The notes: generated by a model not told the origin, from the letters alone. A stretch of DNA of 64,000 nucleotides from Pigmentiphaga daeguensis (GCF_039523035.1 NZ_BAAAEN010000003.1:310001-374000); one strand, 5' to 3'. Shown: positions 45,366 through 53,923, counted from the stretch's first letter. Program-made: numbers and translations.

Positions 45366-46517
45366 GGGAATGCCCAGGCACAGCATGCGCAGGCTCTCGA
45401 AATCCAGACGCAAGCCGCACTCGACGACATGTTGCTGCAATCTCTTGAGGGCTGGCGCGCCGAAGTCCTGGGCGACCACCAGCTCACGGTGGAATCCTGC
45501 GACAACCGCGAACAGGACGTGCGCAATGGCTTGCAGGCGCGCATCGATGCCGAAGACAAGCGTCTCTCACGCCTGACCGAACGCATCATCAACGCCATGC
45601 GCGGTTTTAAGGAGGCCTTCAAGGCAGAGACCGCCGAGATCGACATCAGCCTGGCCGCGCTGCCCGAGTTCGAGCGCTTGATGAAGGATTTGCAGCACGA
45701 CGACCTGCCGCGCTTCGAAGCGCGTTTCAAGGAACTGCTCAACGTCAATACCATCAACGAGATCGCCAATTTCAACGCCCAGCTCGCGCGCGAGCGTGAA
45801 ACGATCAAGGAGCGGGTCGATGTCATCAACCAATCCTTGCAGGTGATCGACTACAACCCCGGACGCTACATCCGGTTGCTGGCGCAACCCAGCCCCGATG
45901 CGGAGATCCGCGACTTCCTGCAGGATCTGCGTGCCTGCACCGAAGGAGCGCTGAGCGGCTCGGAAGACGAACAGTATTCCGAGACCAAATTTCTGCAGGT
46001 CAAAGCCATCATCGACCGCTTCCGGGGGCGCGAGGGACTGGCCGAGATCGACCGGCGCTGGATGCAGAAGGTGACCGACGTGCGCAACGGCTTCCTGTTT
46101 TCCGCCAGCGAGCGCTGGCGCGAGGACGATGCCGAGCACGAACACTACTCCGACTCCGGCGGCAAATCCGGCGGGCAGAAGGAGAAGCTGGCCTATACCG
46201 TGCTGGCCGCCAGCCTGGCCTACCAGTTCGGCCTGGAATGGGGGGCGGTGCGCTCGCGCTCGTTCCGTTTTGTCGTGATCGACGAAGCCTTCGGGCACGG
46301 CTCGGATGAATCGGCCCAGTATGGGCTGGAACTGTTCCGCCAGCTCAACCTGCAACTGCTGATCATTACGCCGCTGCAAAAGATCCACATCATCGAGCCC
46401 TACGTGTCCAGCGTCGGCTTCGTGCACAACGAAGGCGGCCGCGAGTCGCGGCTGCGCAACCTGAGCATTGAAGAGTATCGTGCGCAGAAGGCTGCTGCCA
46501 CGGGAGCCGCCCCATGA
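45366..46517 (+). pseudogene. jetC: Wadjet jetC, 3' part only (SMC-like ATPase)
   Basis: About 383 residues of the C-terminal half of a JetC/MksB-type SMC ATPase, with the frame opening only at 45363 after a stop. Coiled-coil sequence (ALEIQTQAALDDMLLQSLEGWRAEVL) leads to the ABC signature SDSGGKSGGQKEKLAYTVLAASLAYQFGL and Walker B FRFVVIDEAFGHGSDES. The N-terminal Walker A half is absent, as are jetA and jetB. The break lies next to the promoter of the stress operon, so insertion or recombination there likely destroyed the system. It overlaps jetD by four bases. Confidence 0.8.
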
Positions 46518-47719
46518 CCTGGAGCCAGCCCACCGATCTGCGCACGCAGGTCGAACGGCTGTGGCAGCGCGGCGAACTGCTGCGTACCGTGGTCGGCGGT
46601 GACACACTGAATTGGCCATTGCGGCTGTCGCTGAAGTCGCCGTCCGCCGCCGATCTCAGCAACCGTTTCGATGCCGTGCGCGGCTGGGTGCGGGAGATCA
46701 GCGCCATGCCGCGCGTGCGCATCGAATGGCGCGAGTGGATGCACCGGGTGCAGGGCCGGCAGCGCCTGCCGGACACGCTGTGGATCGATACGTTGGACGA
46801 TGCACTGGCGATGATCGGCAAGACCGGCGATGCCCGCCGGTTCCAGGCGCTCTGGCAGCAAACTGCCGAAGCGCAACCCACACTGCTGGCATGGCTGCAA
46901 AGATCGCCGTTGCAGACTTTGGCGCTGGCCGAACACTGGCCACGCCTGCTGGCCGTGGTGGCCTGGGTGCAAGCCCATCCGCGCCCAGGCGTCTATCTTC
47001 GGCAGGTTGACGCGCCGGGCGTGGACAGCAAATTCATCGAAGCCCATCGCGGTACGCTGGCTCAGTGGCTGGATCTGGCTTTGCCGACGGAAGCCATCGA
47101 CCACGCTGCTACCGGGATGGCCGGGTTTGCCCGTCGCTACGGTTTTCTGGAGAAGCCCGTTCGCATCCGCCTGCGCTTGCTCGATCCGCAACTGCCCCAG
47201 CTTCCCGGCTGCACCGGACTGACCGACATCACCCTGGATGAGGATAGCTTCGCCACGCTCACCTTGCCTGCGCAGCGTGTGTTCATCACCGAAAACGAGG
47301 TGAACTTCCTAGCGTTCCCACCGGTCTCCAGTGCCATCGTCGTGTTCGGTGCCGGCTATGGCTGGGGAGCGCTCGCCCGAGCCAACTGGCTGCATCGCGC
47401 CTCTCTGCACTACTGGGGAGACATCGATACCCATGGCTTTGCCATTCTGGACAGCCTGCGCAAGTATTTCCCGCTAGCCGCTTCGTTCCTCATGGACCGC
47501 TCCACCCTGATGGCCCACGCACTTCAATGGGGTGACGAGCCCCTCGACAAACGCCATACGTTGCCCTTGTCCCGACTGGTCGATGAGGAGGCCGCTCTCT
47601 ACGACGACTTGCGTCATGACCGAATCCGGCCACAGCTGCGGCTGGAACAGGAACGCATCAGCTATCGCTGGCTATGCGCGGCGTTGGCGACAACAGTCCA
47701 GGACGATTCTCGGCCGTAG
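46514..47719 (+). CDS. jetD: Wadjet JetD nuclease subunit
   Basis: A 401-residue JetD protein (DUF3322 plus DUF2220). The N-terminal domain opens TWSQPTDLRTQVERLWQRGELLR. The C-terminal Toprim-like domain has the acidic active site: FITENEVNFLAFPPV (Glu) and HYWGDIDTHGFAILDSLRKYFP (Asp-x-Asp). In Wadjet, JetD cleaves plasmid DNA extruded by JetABC. It looks full length and is coupled (ATGA) to the jetC remnant, but jetA and jetB are missing and jetC is truncated, so the system should be inactive. Confidence 0.88.
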   Translation: MTWSQPTDLRTQVERLWQRGELLRTVVGGDTLNWPLRLSLKSPSAADLSNRFDAVRGWVREISAMPRVRIEWREWMHRVQGRQRLPDTLWIDTLDDALAMIGKTGDARRFQALWQQTAEAQPTLLAWLQRSPLQTLALAEHWPRLLAVVAWVQAHPRPGVYLRQVDAPGVDSKFIEAHRGTLAQWLDLALPTEAIDHAATGMAGFARRYGFLEKPVRIRLRLLDPQLPQLPGCTGLTDITLDEDSFATLTLPAQRVFITENEVNFLAFPPVSSAIVVFGAGYGWGALARANWLHRASLHYWGDIDTHGFAILDSLRKYFPLAASFLMDRSTLMAHALQWGDEPLDKRHTLPLSRLVDEEAALYDDLRHDRIRPQLRLEQERISYRWLCAALATTVQDDSRP

Positions 47720-47740
47720 CGGTATGTCCTGCCGATGTCG

Positions 47741-48985
47741 TCAGGGCGTGGTCGATTCGACGAACGCCGGCTCGAAATCCAGCAGGTCGGTACCGCGCAT
47801 GCCCAATCCCCGGGCCACTGCACGCCAGCCCGCCACGGCCTGGGCCACTTCGTTCCAGATCGCCTGCGCTTGCGCAGCATCCAGCCTGAAATACGACGCG
47901 GCGGCCATCAGCATGTCACGGCTGTCGATGACGCCGGTGTCCTCGGTCAGCCAGGTCTTGCTCTCGCGACGGTCGCCCGGCATCGGGTTCAGGTCGAAGG
48001 CCGGCGACAGGCGCCAGCCGCGCCGGCGCGCGTCGTAGAGGAAGCCGGTGTTGCGCAGGTGGTCGTCGGTATTGCAGATCAGGAAATTGAGGACCAGCCG
48101 CCGCCACAGCTCATGGATGTCGGCGATCGGATCGGCGCCCGACTGAAGCAGCACATCCACCAGTTCGGTGTAGGCATGCGTCGCATCGCGGCCATCGGAC
48201 TGGAGCATCGTCGCGGCCGACACGTAGGGGATGCGAGCGCCGTCGTCGGTGCGGTCGAAACGCCGGATGACGGCGACCGCCGTGCCGCCGATCATTTCCA
48301 CGCGGGCCGGCGCCGCGCGGATGCCGGCCCTGGCCGCCAGTTGCATGGCCAGCACTTCGCCCCGGATCACGTCGCGCCGGTCCGCCTGGCTGGGAAACTT
48401 GCCGACCGCCAGGCGTCCGTCAGCGTCCCGCACCGTGGACTTCGGCCGGGCACCACCCAGCGACGTGCCTTGCCCCAGCAGGTAGCGCAGGTCCTGCGCA
48501 CTTTCCGTTCCGTCTTCCAGGGCGCGGGCCGCGTGGAGCACCTTCTCCAGTTCCACCAGTGGCGGTACGTGCCGGTTCGCTCCTCCGGCGCGCAGGTAGG
48601 CGCCAGAGTGCGGATCGAACAGGCGCAGCGCGCCGATGCGCGCCTCGTCGTCCACCCACATCACGAAGTCCACCGGGTCCAATGCAGGCGTGTCGCGGTC
48701 CTCCTGCCGCAGCTTCGCATGGGCGCGCCGGATCACGCGCTCGCCCCAGGCGTCGGGCGCGGTGTCCTCCAGCGCGAGGAAGAACACCTGCCGGGGATGT
48801 TGCACGCCGGCCACCGGCTGGAGGTCGGGCGACAGCGTGAAGAACCGGGCATCCCGCAGCCAGCCTTCGTCATAGCTGAACGCGCTGCGCCGGCCGCTGC
48901 CAAGATGCAGGCGCCCCACGACCAAGCCGCTCGCCCCCAGGTGGACTTCGAGGTCCGGACGTCGTGCGGGCCGAGGCGTTGCCAT
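47741..48985 (-). CDS. hipA: HipA-type Ser/Thr kinase toxin
   Basis: A 414-residue HipA-family kinase. N-terminal domain HLGSGRRSAFSYDEGWL and PDAWGERVIRRAHAKL is followed by the phosphate-binding loop GQGTSLGGARPKSTV, the catalytic loop LICNTDDHLRNTGFLYD and the metal-binding DLNPMPGDRRESKTWL. All key regions are present, so it is likely active; HipA kinases phosphorylate aminoacyl-tRNA synthetases and cause dormancy. It is directly downstream of hipB with a one-base stop/start overlap and ends close to jetD, convergent. Confidence 0.92.
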   Translation of the reverse strand: MATPRPARRPDLEVHLGASGLVVGRLHLGSGRRSAFSYDEGWLRDARFFTLSPDLQPVAGVQHPRQVFFLALEDTAPDAWGERVIRRAHAKLRQEDRDTPALDPVDFVMWVDDEARIGALRLFDPHSGAYLRAGGANRHVPPLVELEKVLHAARALEDGTESAQDLRYLLGQGTSLGGARPKSTVRDADGRLAVGKFPSQADRRDVIRGEVLAMQLAARAGIRAAPARVEMIGGTAVAVIRRFDRTDDGARIPYVSAATMLQSDGRDATHAYTELVDVLLQSGADPIADIHELWRRLVLNFLICNTDDHLRNTGFLYDARRRGWRLSPAFDLNPMPGDRRESKTWLTEDTGVIDSRDMLMAAASYFRLDAAQAQAIWNEVAQAVAGWRAVARGLGMRGTDLLDFEPAFVESTTP

Positions 48986-49395
48986 CAGAAGCCCTCCAGG
49001 TCATCGGCAGGCGCGGGCGCATCGCCCTTGTCGACGACGGGCGCTGCCTGCCGCTTCCTGCCGGCAGAGGTGCGTACCCGCTGCGGCAACTGCGCCCGCA
49101 CCAGTTCCATGCCGAGCGCATCGTTCTCCAGGGTCATCGCCTGGGCCAGGTCATCGAGCCGGCCCAGCACGTGCAGCGCGCGCAGGAAGGTGTGCAGCGC
49201 GGTGCCGGGATAGCCATCTTCCATGCGCCGGACGGTGCTCAGGGACGTGCCGATGCGCTGAGCAAGGTCTTCCTGGCTGAGGCGGCGCATGCGCCGCGCC
49301 GCCGAGATGTCCTGCCCCAGGCGGCGCAGCGCGCGCGCGACAGGCTGCGGCATCGCCACCTGCGCACCGGAGCGCTTTTGCTCGGAAGAAGACAT
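48985..49395 (-). CDS. hipB: HipB-type antitoxin/XRE repressor
   Basis: A 136-residue protein with a Cro/C1-type helix-turn-helix (LGQDISAARRMRRLSQEDLAQRIGTSLSTVRRMEDGYPGTALHTFLRALHVLG) and a charged C-terminal tail, as expected for a HipB antitoxin. It should neutralise the downstream HipA and repress the pair's promoter. The upstream region contains a nested palindrome that fits a HipB operator. The ATG at 49395 is used; a shorter start at MPQPVARAL is possible. Confidence 0.85.
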   Translation of the reverse strand: MSSSEQKRSGAQVAMPQPVARALRRLGQDISAARRMRRLSQEDLAQRIGTSLSTVRRMEDGYPGTALHTFLRALHVLGRLDDLAQAMTLENDALGMELVRAQLPQRVRTSAGRKRQAAPVVDKGDAPAPADDLEGF

Positions 49396-49406
49396 CTTTT
49401 AGGGCC

Positions 49407-49447
49407 TCAAATATGAAGTTATTTTCGAAATAAGCATTCATATTTGA
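49407..49447. promoter_or_regulatory. hipBA operator: nested palindromes
   Basis: TCAAATATGAA (49407-49417) and its exact reverse complement TTCATATTTGA (49437-49447) flank an inner palindrome TTATTT-TCG-AAATAA (49419-49433). Each outer arm is itself near-palindromic. It lies 12 bases upstream of the hipB start in an AT-rich island, the position of an autorepressor site. Confidence 0.65.
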
Positions 49448-49951
49448 ATGCAAAAATGGGGGTCAGTCAACCCAGTCCATGTCTGCCCTTGCAGTTCTGG
49501 TGACCGCGCTGCGCCATTGCCAGCCGTCCTGTTCGTGAGAGGTATCACCGGGCTGCCAACTCCCGATGAAATCCGGCAGGTGATCTCACCTCGTCACCGC
49601 TCGCACTGCGTCTGCTGATAGACCGTCGCTGTCTTGCACGCCGGTATCGCCCTGGCTCGAACGCGAGAAGACCGAATCCGTCTTTCGCCGCGATGGCGTC
49701 TGTAGCAAAACCTCGTTATCGAGCCATCCTGCCATGTGCAGTCAACCGCTTGAAGCATACCGCCACGCAGAGGCTCGGTGCTGGTGGACAAGCGCCATAT
49801 CGACAGGCGGCTGCTCTGGTGAACATCCGTCATTCCGGCCTTTCCCACAAGCCAAGCCGCCACCGTCTCGCGCCGTGAAGGCGCGTCCCGGCAGCGATTC
49901 CAATCAACGAGAGGAAACAGATGTCCTGAATCCTGTTACCAGGGAGCAGCC
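49448..49951. other. intergenic region with no supported gene
   Basis: About 500 bases between hipB and the next gene. Short open frames exist on both strands (one of 89 codons on the minus strand at 49594-49863), but none has a good start site or recognisable motif. The stretch is GC-moderate and may hold decayed element DNA. Confidence 0.4.
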
Positions 49952-50710
49952 ATGCGAAAGCCTTCATCCGGCCCCCAAGCCAAGGTCTTCTACCGTCCGA
50001 TCGAGGCAGCCATCCAGTGGGCGGGGCTGTCGCGTTTCGAACGCCGCATCCTCGATGTCGCCAAGGGGATGAACCGCTTGCCCGAGCACCCCGAACTGGC
50101 GCGCTGGCCACAGCTTCGCCTGAACGCGGAACGGATCTACGACGCACTGGTGCATCTCGACCTTCCCTACGGCAAGGATGGCCTCACGAGCAACGATCCC
50201 GCCTTGCTCGATGACCCTGGCCTCACGATCCGCCACGTCGATCTGAAGGCATGGATGATCCGTTTCTATCCCGACCAGCGACCGGCCTTCCTGTTCGATG
50301 CCTTCGAGCGTCACCTGCACCCGGCCGTCAGTGTCGATGCGGTGCAGGCACTGGTCATGGATCGCGAGGCGTTGAAGCTCCAGTTTGCCGACAGGGTGCA
50401 AGCCTGGGATGCGCTCTATGCCCAGTTCCAGGCGCTCAGCCAGGAGCACCAGGCGCGCACGGAGCGCGAGAAGCGTTCCGGGGTGCCGGGCGCCCGCAGT
50501 GAGTCCACCTACCTGAACATCGTTGGCGGTCTTCTGACCCTGCTGCTGGGCAAGTCGCCCAATGGCGTTCCCTATTCGTCCTTCGAGACGCTGGAATCGG
50601 TCATCAGTGCGCTGGTTGCCCATTACGGCGACAAGTCCGGGATCAGCGAGCGAACGCTGTGGGCGAAGTTTTCGGCAGCCAGGCGTCATCTCGCCACCCA
50701 GGACCGCTGA
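49952..50710 (+). CDS. conserved integrative-element protein of unknown function
   Basis: A 252-residue soluble protein with GGAG site upstream. It is largely helical (KVFYRPIEAAIQWAGLSRFERRILDV, with AERIYDALVHLDLPYGKDGL), has a basic stretch around EHQARTEREKRSG, and ends RTLWAKFSAARRHLATQD. The position, just ahead of alpA and parA on the same strand, is typical of the maintenance end of integrative and conjugative elements. I do not assign a function. Confidence 0.7.
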   Translation: MRKPSSGPQAKVFYRPIEAAIQWAGLSRFERRILDVAKGMNRLPEHPELARWPQLRLNAERIYDALVHLDLPYGKDGLTSNDPALLDDPGLTIRHVDLKAWMIRFYPDQRPAFLFDAFERHLHPAVSVDAVQALVMDREALKLQFADRVQAWDALYAQFQALSQEHQARTEREKRSGVPGARSESTYLNIVGGLLTLLLGKSPNGVPYSSFETLESVISALVAHYGDKSGISERTLWAKFSAARRHLATQDR

Positions 50711-50712
50711 CT

Positions 50713-50741
50713 GCAAGTGCAGACGCCGAGCCTGCACTTGC
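50713..50741. terminator. inverted repeat between the 252-residue gene and alpA
   Basis: GCAAGTGCAG and its exact reverse complement CTGCACTTGC are separated by 9 bases, starting 3 bases after the stop at 50710. It may end the upstream transcript or bind a regulator of alpA. Confidence 0.45.
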
Positions 50742-50820
50742 GGTGACTGCGCGGGAACCGCGCTATTGAATACGGGGCACGTCCATCACCGCCGCTACAC
50801 AGCGCCAAGGAGTGCCCCTC

Positions 50821-51039
50821 GTGACTGCCCAGACCATCGCCACCGCGACGCCGAACGAACACCGCATCCTGCGCCGCGCGGAAGTCGAGGCCAAGACCGG
50901 CTTCAAGCGCGCCCACATTTACAACCTGATCAAGGAGGGCAAGTTTCCCAAGCCCCTGCGCCTCGGGGTACGCGCCATCGGCTGGGATTCGGTGGAGATC
51001 GATCAGTGGATCACCGATCGACTCAGGGAACGGGCGTGA
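50821..51039 (+). CDS. alpA: AlpA-family excisionase-like regulator
   Basis: A 72-residue HTH protein: ILRRAEVEAKTGFKRAHIYNLIKEGKFPKPLRLGVRAIGWDSVEIDQWITDRL is a full AlpA/CP4-57 domain. I chose the GTG at 50821, which has AAGGAG 8 bases upstream; a GTG at 50812 overlaps that site. AlpA proteins activate excision or regulate element genes. It is followed 41 bases later by the ParA-like gene. Confidence 0.85.
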   Translation: MTAQTIATATPNEHRILRRAEVEAKTGFKRAHIYNLIKEGKFPKPLRLGVRAIGWDSVEIDQWITDRLRERA

Positions 51040-51080
51040 GCCCGCGCTCCGTCGGAATCCCTTCCACGAGGAGTCGCGCC

Positions 51081-51953
51081 ATGCAGGTGGTATCCATCAT
51101 TTCGACCAAGGGTGGCGTCGGCAAGACGACCACCGCGGCGAACCTGGGCGGCTTCATCGCCGATGCAGGGCTGCGCGTGCTGCTGCTGGACCTGGACGTA
51201 CAGCCCACCTTGTCGAGCTACTTCACGCTCGGCACGCATGCGCCTGCCGGTATCTACGAGATGCTGGCCTTCAACGAGCAGCGTATCGAGCAATTGGCTT
51301 CGCAGACCGCTGTGGCAGGTCTCGACCTGGTGGTGTCGAACGACCACCGCGGCGAACTGAACACACTGCTGCTGCATGCACCCGACGGGCGCCTGCGCCT
51401 GCGTCACCTGCTTCCCTCGCTGGCGTCGCACTACGACCTGCTGCTGATCGATACCCAGGGAGCGCGCAGTGTGCTGCTGGAGATGGCGGTACTGGCCTCC
51501 AGCCTGGCGCTGTCGCCGGTGACACCGGAAATCCTGGCGGCGCGTGAGCTGAGGCGCGGCACGCTGCAACTGATCGAGGACATCGCTCCGTATCGGCACC
51601 TCGGCATCGAGCCACCGCCGCTGCCAGACCGCTTCCAGCGTTTGAAGCACGAGCAGCAGTCCGGCGCGCTGGTGGCCTTGCGGCAGGTGGACGAAGCCCA
51701 GCGGCAGGCGGTGCTGGACGAATGGGAGGCGCGCTGCTGCAACAGCTCGGTGCGCAACCCGGCTGGCTACCTGTTCGGCATCATCCAGAAGGCGATCCGT
51801 GGGGAGTTCAAGGCCTGGGCGGGCGACAGCGCCACGGTGCCGCCTGCTTCCCGTCCACCCGCGCCGGCACCGGCGCCATCGGCACCGCCGGTATCCCCCG
51901 AAGTGGCGCGCGCCCACCTGGCGCGGCTGCGGGCGGCCCTGCGCGACCCGTGA
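51081..51953 (+). CDS. ParA-like ATPase fused to the tail of a replication-type protein
   Basis: A 290-residue chimera. Residues 1-180 are a ParA/Soj ATPase: deviant Walker A STKGGVGKTTTAANLG, then LLLDLDVQPTLSSYF and YDLLLIDTQGARSVLLEMAVLASSLALSPVTPEILAARELRRGTLQLIED. After HLGIEPPPL the ParA C-terminus is missing and the frame runs on as DRFQRLKHEQQSGALVALRQVDEAQRQAV to NPAGYLFGIIQKAIRGEFKAWAG, a sequence I know from the C-terminus of the STY4528-type island replication protein. The junction at about 51611-51627 points to an in-frame deletion between two element genes. Confidence 0.8.
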   Translation: MQVVSIISTKGGVGKTTTAANLGGFIADAGLRVLLLDLDVQPTLSSYFTLGTHAPAGIYEMLAFNEQRIEQLASQTAVAGLDLVVSNDHRGELNTLLLHAPDGRLRLRHLLPSLASHYDLLLIDTQGARSVLLEMAVLASSLALSPVTPEILAARELRRGTLQLIEDIAPYRHLGIEPPPLPDRFQRLKHEQQSGALVALRQVDEAQRQAVLDEWEARCCNSSVRNPAGYLFGIIQKAIRGEFKAWAGDSATVPPASRPPAPAPAPSAPPVSPEVARAHLARLRAALRDP

Positions 51954-51960
51954 CCGGCCG

Positions 51961-51981
51961 AGCTATCCCCAGGGGATAGCT
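51961..51981. terminator. perfect 21-base palindrome after the ParA fusion
   Basis: Ten-base arms AGCTATCCCC/GGGGATAGCT surround a single central base, starting 7 bases after the stop. A stem with a one-base loop is not a usual hairpin, so a protein-binding site is equally likely. Confidence 0.4.
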
Positions 51982-52034
51982 GGGACAGGGAGCCTTCTGG
52001 CGGGCAGTCGGCCCGGCCCTGGCTCTTGCGCGAG

Positions 52035-52046
52035 TCTCAATTGAGA
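52035..52046. promoter_or_regulatory. relBE operator palindrome
   Basis: TCTCAATTGAGA is a perfect 12-bp palindrome 38 bases upstream of the RelB start, overlapping an AT-rich likely -10 region. RelB-type antitoxins repress their own promoters through such sites. Confidence 0.5.
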
Positions 52047-52084
52047 TACAAAATACAGCCTGATGCACAAACAGGAGAGCCGAG

Positions 52085-52384
52085 ATGGCCGCACAGACTT
52101 CGATGCTGCACATCCGTGTGGACGATAAGCTCAAGGCCGATGCCGCCGAGAAGCTCGCCGGGGTCGGCCTCACCGTTTCGGACGCCGTGCGCATCCTGCT
52201 GACCCGTGTGGTCAAGGAAGGCGCGCTGCCGGCTGGCCTCACGGCCGACCCGGAGGCCTACGATGCCTGGTTCCGGGCGAAGGTTCAGGAGGCGCTGGCC
52301 GACACACGGCCGCCGGTGCCGCACCAGCAGGTCATGGACGAGGCGCAGGCCCTGATCGACAGGAAGCGGCGTGCGCGTACTTGA
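52085..52384 (+). CDS. relB: RelB/DinJ-family antitoxin
   Basis: A 99-residue antitoxin. The N-terminal ribbon-helix-helix (SMLHIRVDDKLKADAAEKLAGVGLTVSDAVRILLTRVVKEGALP) is typical of RelB/DinJ; the C-terminal part (DEAQALIDRKRRART) should wrap the toxin. It has AGGAG upstream and overlaps the toxin gene by 14 bases. Confidence 0.9.
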   Translation: MAAQTSMLHIRVDDKLKADAAEKLAGVGLTVSDAVRILLTRVVKEGALPAGLTADPEAYDAWFRAKVQEALADTRPPVPHQQVMDEAQALIDRKRRART

Positions 52385-52658
52385 GTGGCGGCAAGCTGCC
52401 CGCGCCGACCTGCTGGCGATTGTTGACTACATCTCGGACGACAACCCCGATGCCGCGCAGCGGTTGAAGGACGACATCGAGGCCAAGGCCGCGAAGCTGC
52501 CGGAGCGCCCGAAGCTCTACCGGCCTGGCCGCGTGGCCGGCACGCGGGAGATGGTCGTGCGTGCGAACTACGTCGTGGTCTACATGGAGGACACCCGCGC
52601 GGTGTCCATCCTGCGCGTGTTGCACGCCGCGCAGCAGTGGCCGCCGGCACGGGAGTGA
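52371..52658 (+). CDS. RelE/ParE-family toxin
   Basis: A 95-residue toxin of the RelE/ParE fold: VLEWRQAARADLLAIVDYISDDNPDAAQRLKDDIEAKAAKLPERPKLYRPGRVAGTREMVVRANYVVVYMEDTRAVSILRVLHAAQQWP. The GTG start lies inside the antitoxin gene. ParE-type members poison gyrase and RelE-type cut mRNA; the central GTRE and YVVVY-RVLHA pattern is closer to ParE/YafQ-like members, so the target is uncertain. Confidence 0.88.
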   Translation: MRVLEWRQAARADLLAIVDYISDDNPDAAQRLKDDIEAKAAKLPERPKLYRPGRVAGTREMVVRANYVVVYMEDTRAVSILRVLHAAQQWPPARE

Positions 52659-52670
52659 AGGCGGTTTTCC

Positions 52671-52832
52671 TCACTGGCTGTTACGCTCGAAGAGCCGGAC
52701 GCCAAGATCATCCTCCAATTGGCGGATGGATCGCGACAGAGGCGACTGTTCGATGTGAAGTCGCTCCGCAGCACGGGTAAAGCTGAGTTCCTCCGCCACG
52801 GCGATGAAATACCGGATATGGCGCATCAGCAT
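52671..52832 (-). pseudogene. LysR regulator, N-terminal remnant
   Basis: Fifty-three codons remain: MLMRHIRYFIAVAEELSFTRAAERLHIEQSPLSRSIRQLEDDLGVRLFERN, then a stop where a LysR protein should continue. This is the DNA-binding half only; the effector domain has been replaced by the toxin-gene side. It reads away from the membrane-protein genes. Confidence 0.75.
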
Positions 52833-52927
52833 CGTTACGCTCCGGAAACTCGCCCCGCGTCCTGCTGGCCCATGCCGGCAGACAGGTTCGCCACGTCCGG
52901 GGACATGAAGGACTCTCCGCTATCGTG

Positions 52928-53353
52928 CTAGACCGGCTTCACAAATGCCAACACAGCTATGGTTAGCATCGCAATCACGATGCCTAGATCAGCACCGGGA
53001 ATTCTTCTTATAGCTGCTCCAGTTCGAATGCAATGACGTATTCGCCCGGAACGGAATCCATGCAAGGCGGAGAGCGCGACGACGAAAGCCAGCTTGACCA
53101 GCAACCATCGTGATGACAGCCATCCTGCGCTGAGCGCCAGTGATAACCCGAAGATCCAGGTCAACAACAATGCAGGTGTCGTGACAAGGAGATCAAAGCG
53201 CTGCAATGCAGCGAGCATCCCTGCTTGTTCTTCCGGTGGGGACTGCGAAATGACATTTACTATCCTTTCTTGCGCAAGCAAGCCGCCTACCAGAAACACC
53301 ACCGCTGTCACGTGCGTCGCCACCAAATAGGGATAGAGCGCCGCAATCATCAT
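52928..53353 (-). CDS. four-helix membrane protein, CopD/HemJ-like (tentative)
   Basis: A 141-residue membrane protein with about four hydrophobic helices: YPYLVATHVTAVVFLVGGLLAQE, LLVTTPALLLTWIFGLSLALSAGW, WLLVKLAFVVALSALHGFRSG and ADLGIVIAMLTIAVLAFV. Histidines in helices 1 and 3 recall heme-binding CopD/HemJ-type proteins, but this is only a resemblance. Its start overlaps the stop of the upstream gene (ATGA), so the two are cotranscribed. Confidence 0.6.
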   Translation of the reverse strand: MMIAALYPYLVATHVTAVVFLVGGLLAQERIVNVISQSPPEEQAGMLAALQRFDLLVTTPALLLTWIFGLSLALSAGWLSSRWLLVKLAFVVALSALHGFRSGRIRHCIRTGAAIRRIPGADLGIVIAMLTIAVLAFVKPV

Positions 53354-53721
53354 CAGGCCTGTCCGATCTCGTTGAATATTCTCGCCCGTTCACGTAGCCA
53401 CCGGATATTGAGATAGCCGCCGAATGGCAGGAACGCAACTGCGAACAATCGAAGCATTTCACGTTTATGCCAGCCGCCGCCGGCTACAGTTTGCAAGGCA
53501 GTCCATAGGTACGCCAAGAATGCGATCCCATGTATTGGCCCAAGTAGCTTCGAGCCATACGGCCAATCCCCGAAATGCCTGAGAGGTGCCGCAACGAACA
53601 CTAGCAGGATCAGAGTTGTCGCCTCGACGATCGACGCCTTCTCCAGGCGCCTCAGTTGTTTGGATTCAATACTTCTGATTTGATCGAGTGAGTTCTTTTC
53701 TGCCTGTGCGCTTGTGGTCAT
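53353..53721 (-). CDS. DUF3817-type membrane protein
   Basis: A 122-residue protein with hydrophobic segments around EATTLILLVFVAAPL, GPIHGIAFLAYLWTALQTVAGG and MLRLFAVAFLPFGGYLNIRWLRER. The arrangement LRHFGDWPYGSKLLGPIHGIAFLAYL matches DUF3817 integral membrane proteins. Function unknown. It is divergent from the GlxA-type regulator gene, which might control it. Confidence 0.7.
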   Translation of the reverse strand: MTTSAQAEKNSLDQIRSIESKQLRRLEKASIVEATTLILLVFVAAPLRHFGDWPYGSKLLGPIHGIAFLAYLWTALQTVAGGGWHKREMLRLFAVAFLPFGGYLNIRWLRERARIFNEIGQA

Positions 53722-53923
53722 GACTCATCCGCTGGGTGGCTCAATATGTCAGAACAATCCAGGCGCCTGATTGATGCAGGCATGCCTCGACCTTGTTCAA
53801 TGGTTATGTTTTCAGCGACTTTCCTCTCGCCGGAAGCGCAAGTATGTCGACATGTCGGAAGTTCGCCAATTGGCTAGAATGCCTTCTATCGAAGGATTCT
53901 CGCCAATCAAGGGAGCGAGTTCT

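Noticed and set aside
45240..45479. A 79-codon minus-strand frame across the stress promoter and the jetC remnant
   Set aside because: It spans the junction of two unrelated pieces and is antisense to jetC sequence.
49594..49863. An 89-codon minus-strand gene upstream of the 252-residue gene
   Set aside because: It has no recognisable domain, no good ribosome site and an odd residue mix; left as intergenic.
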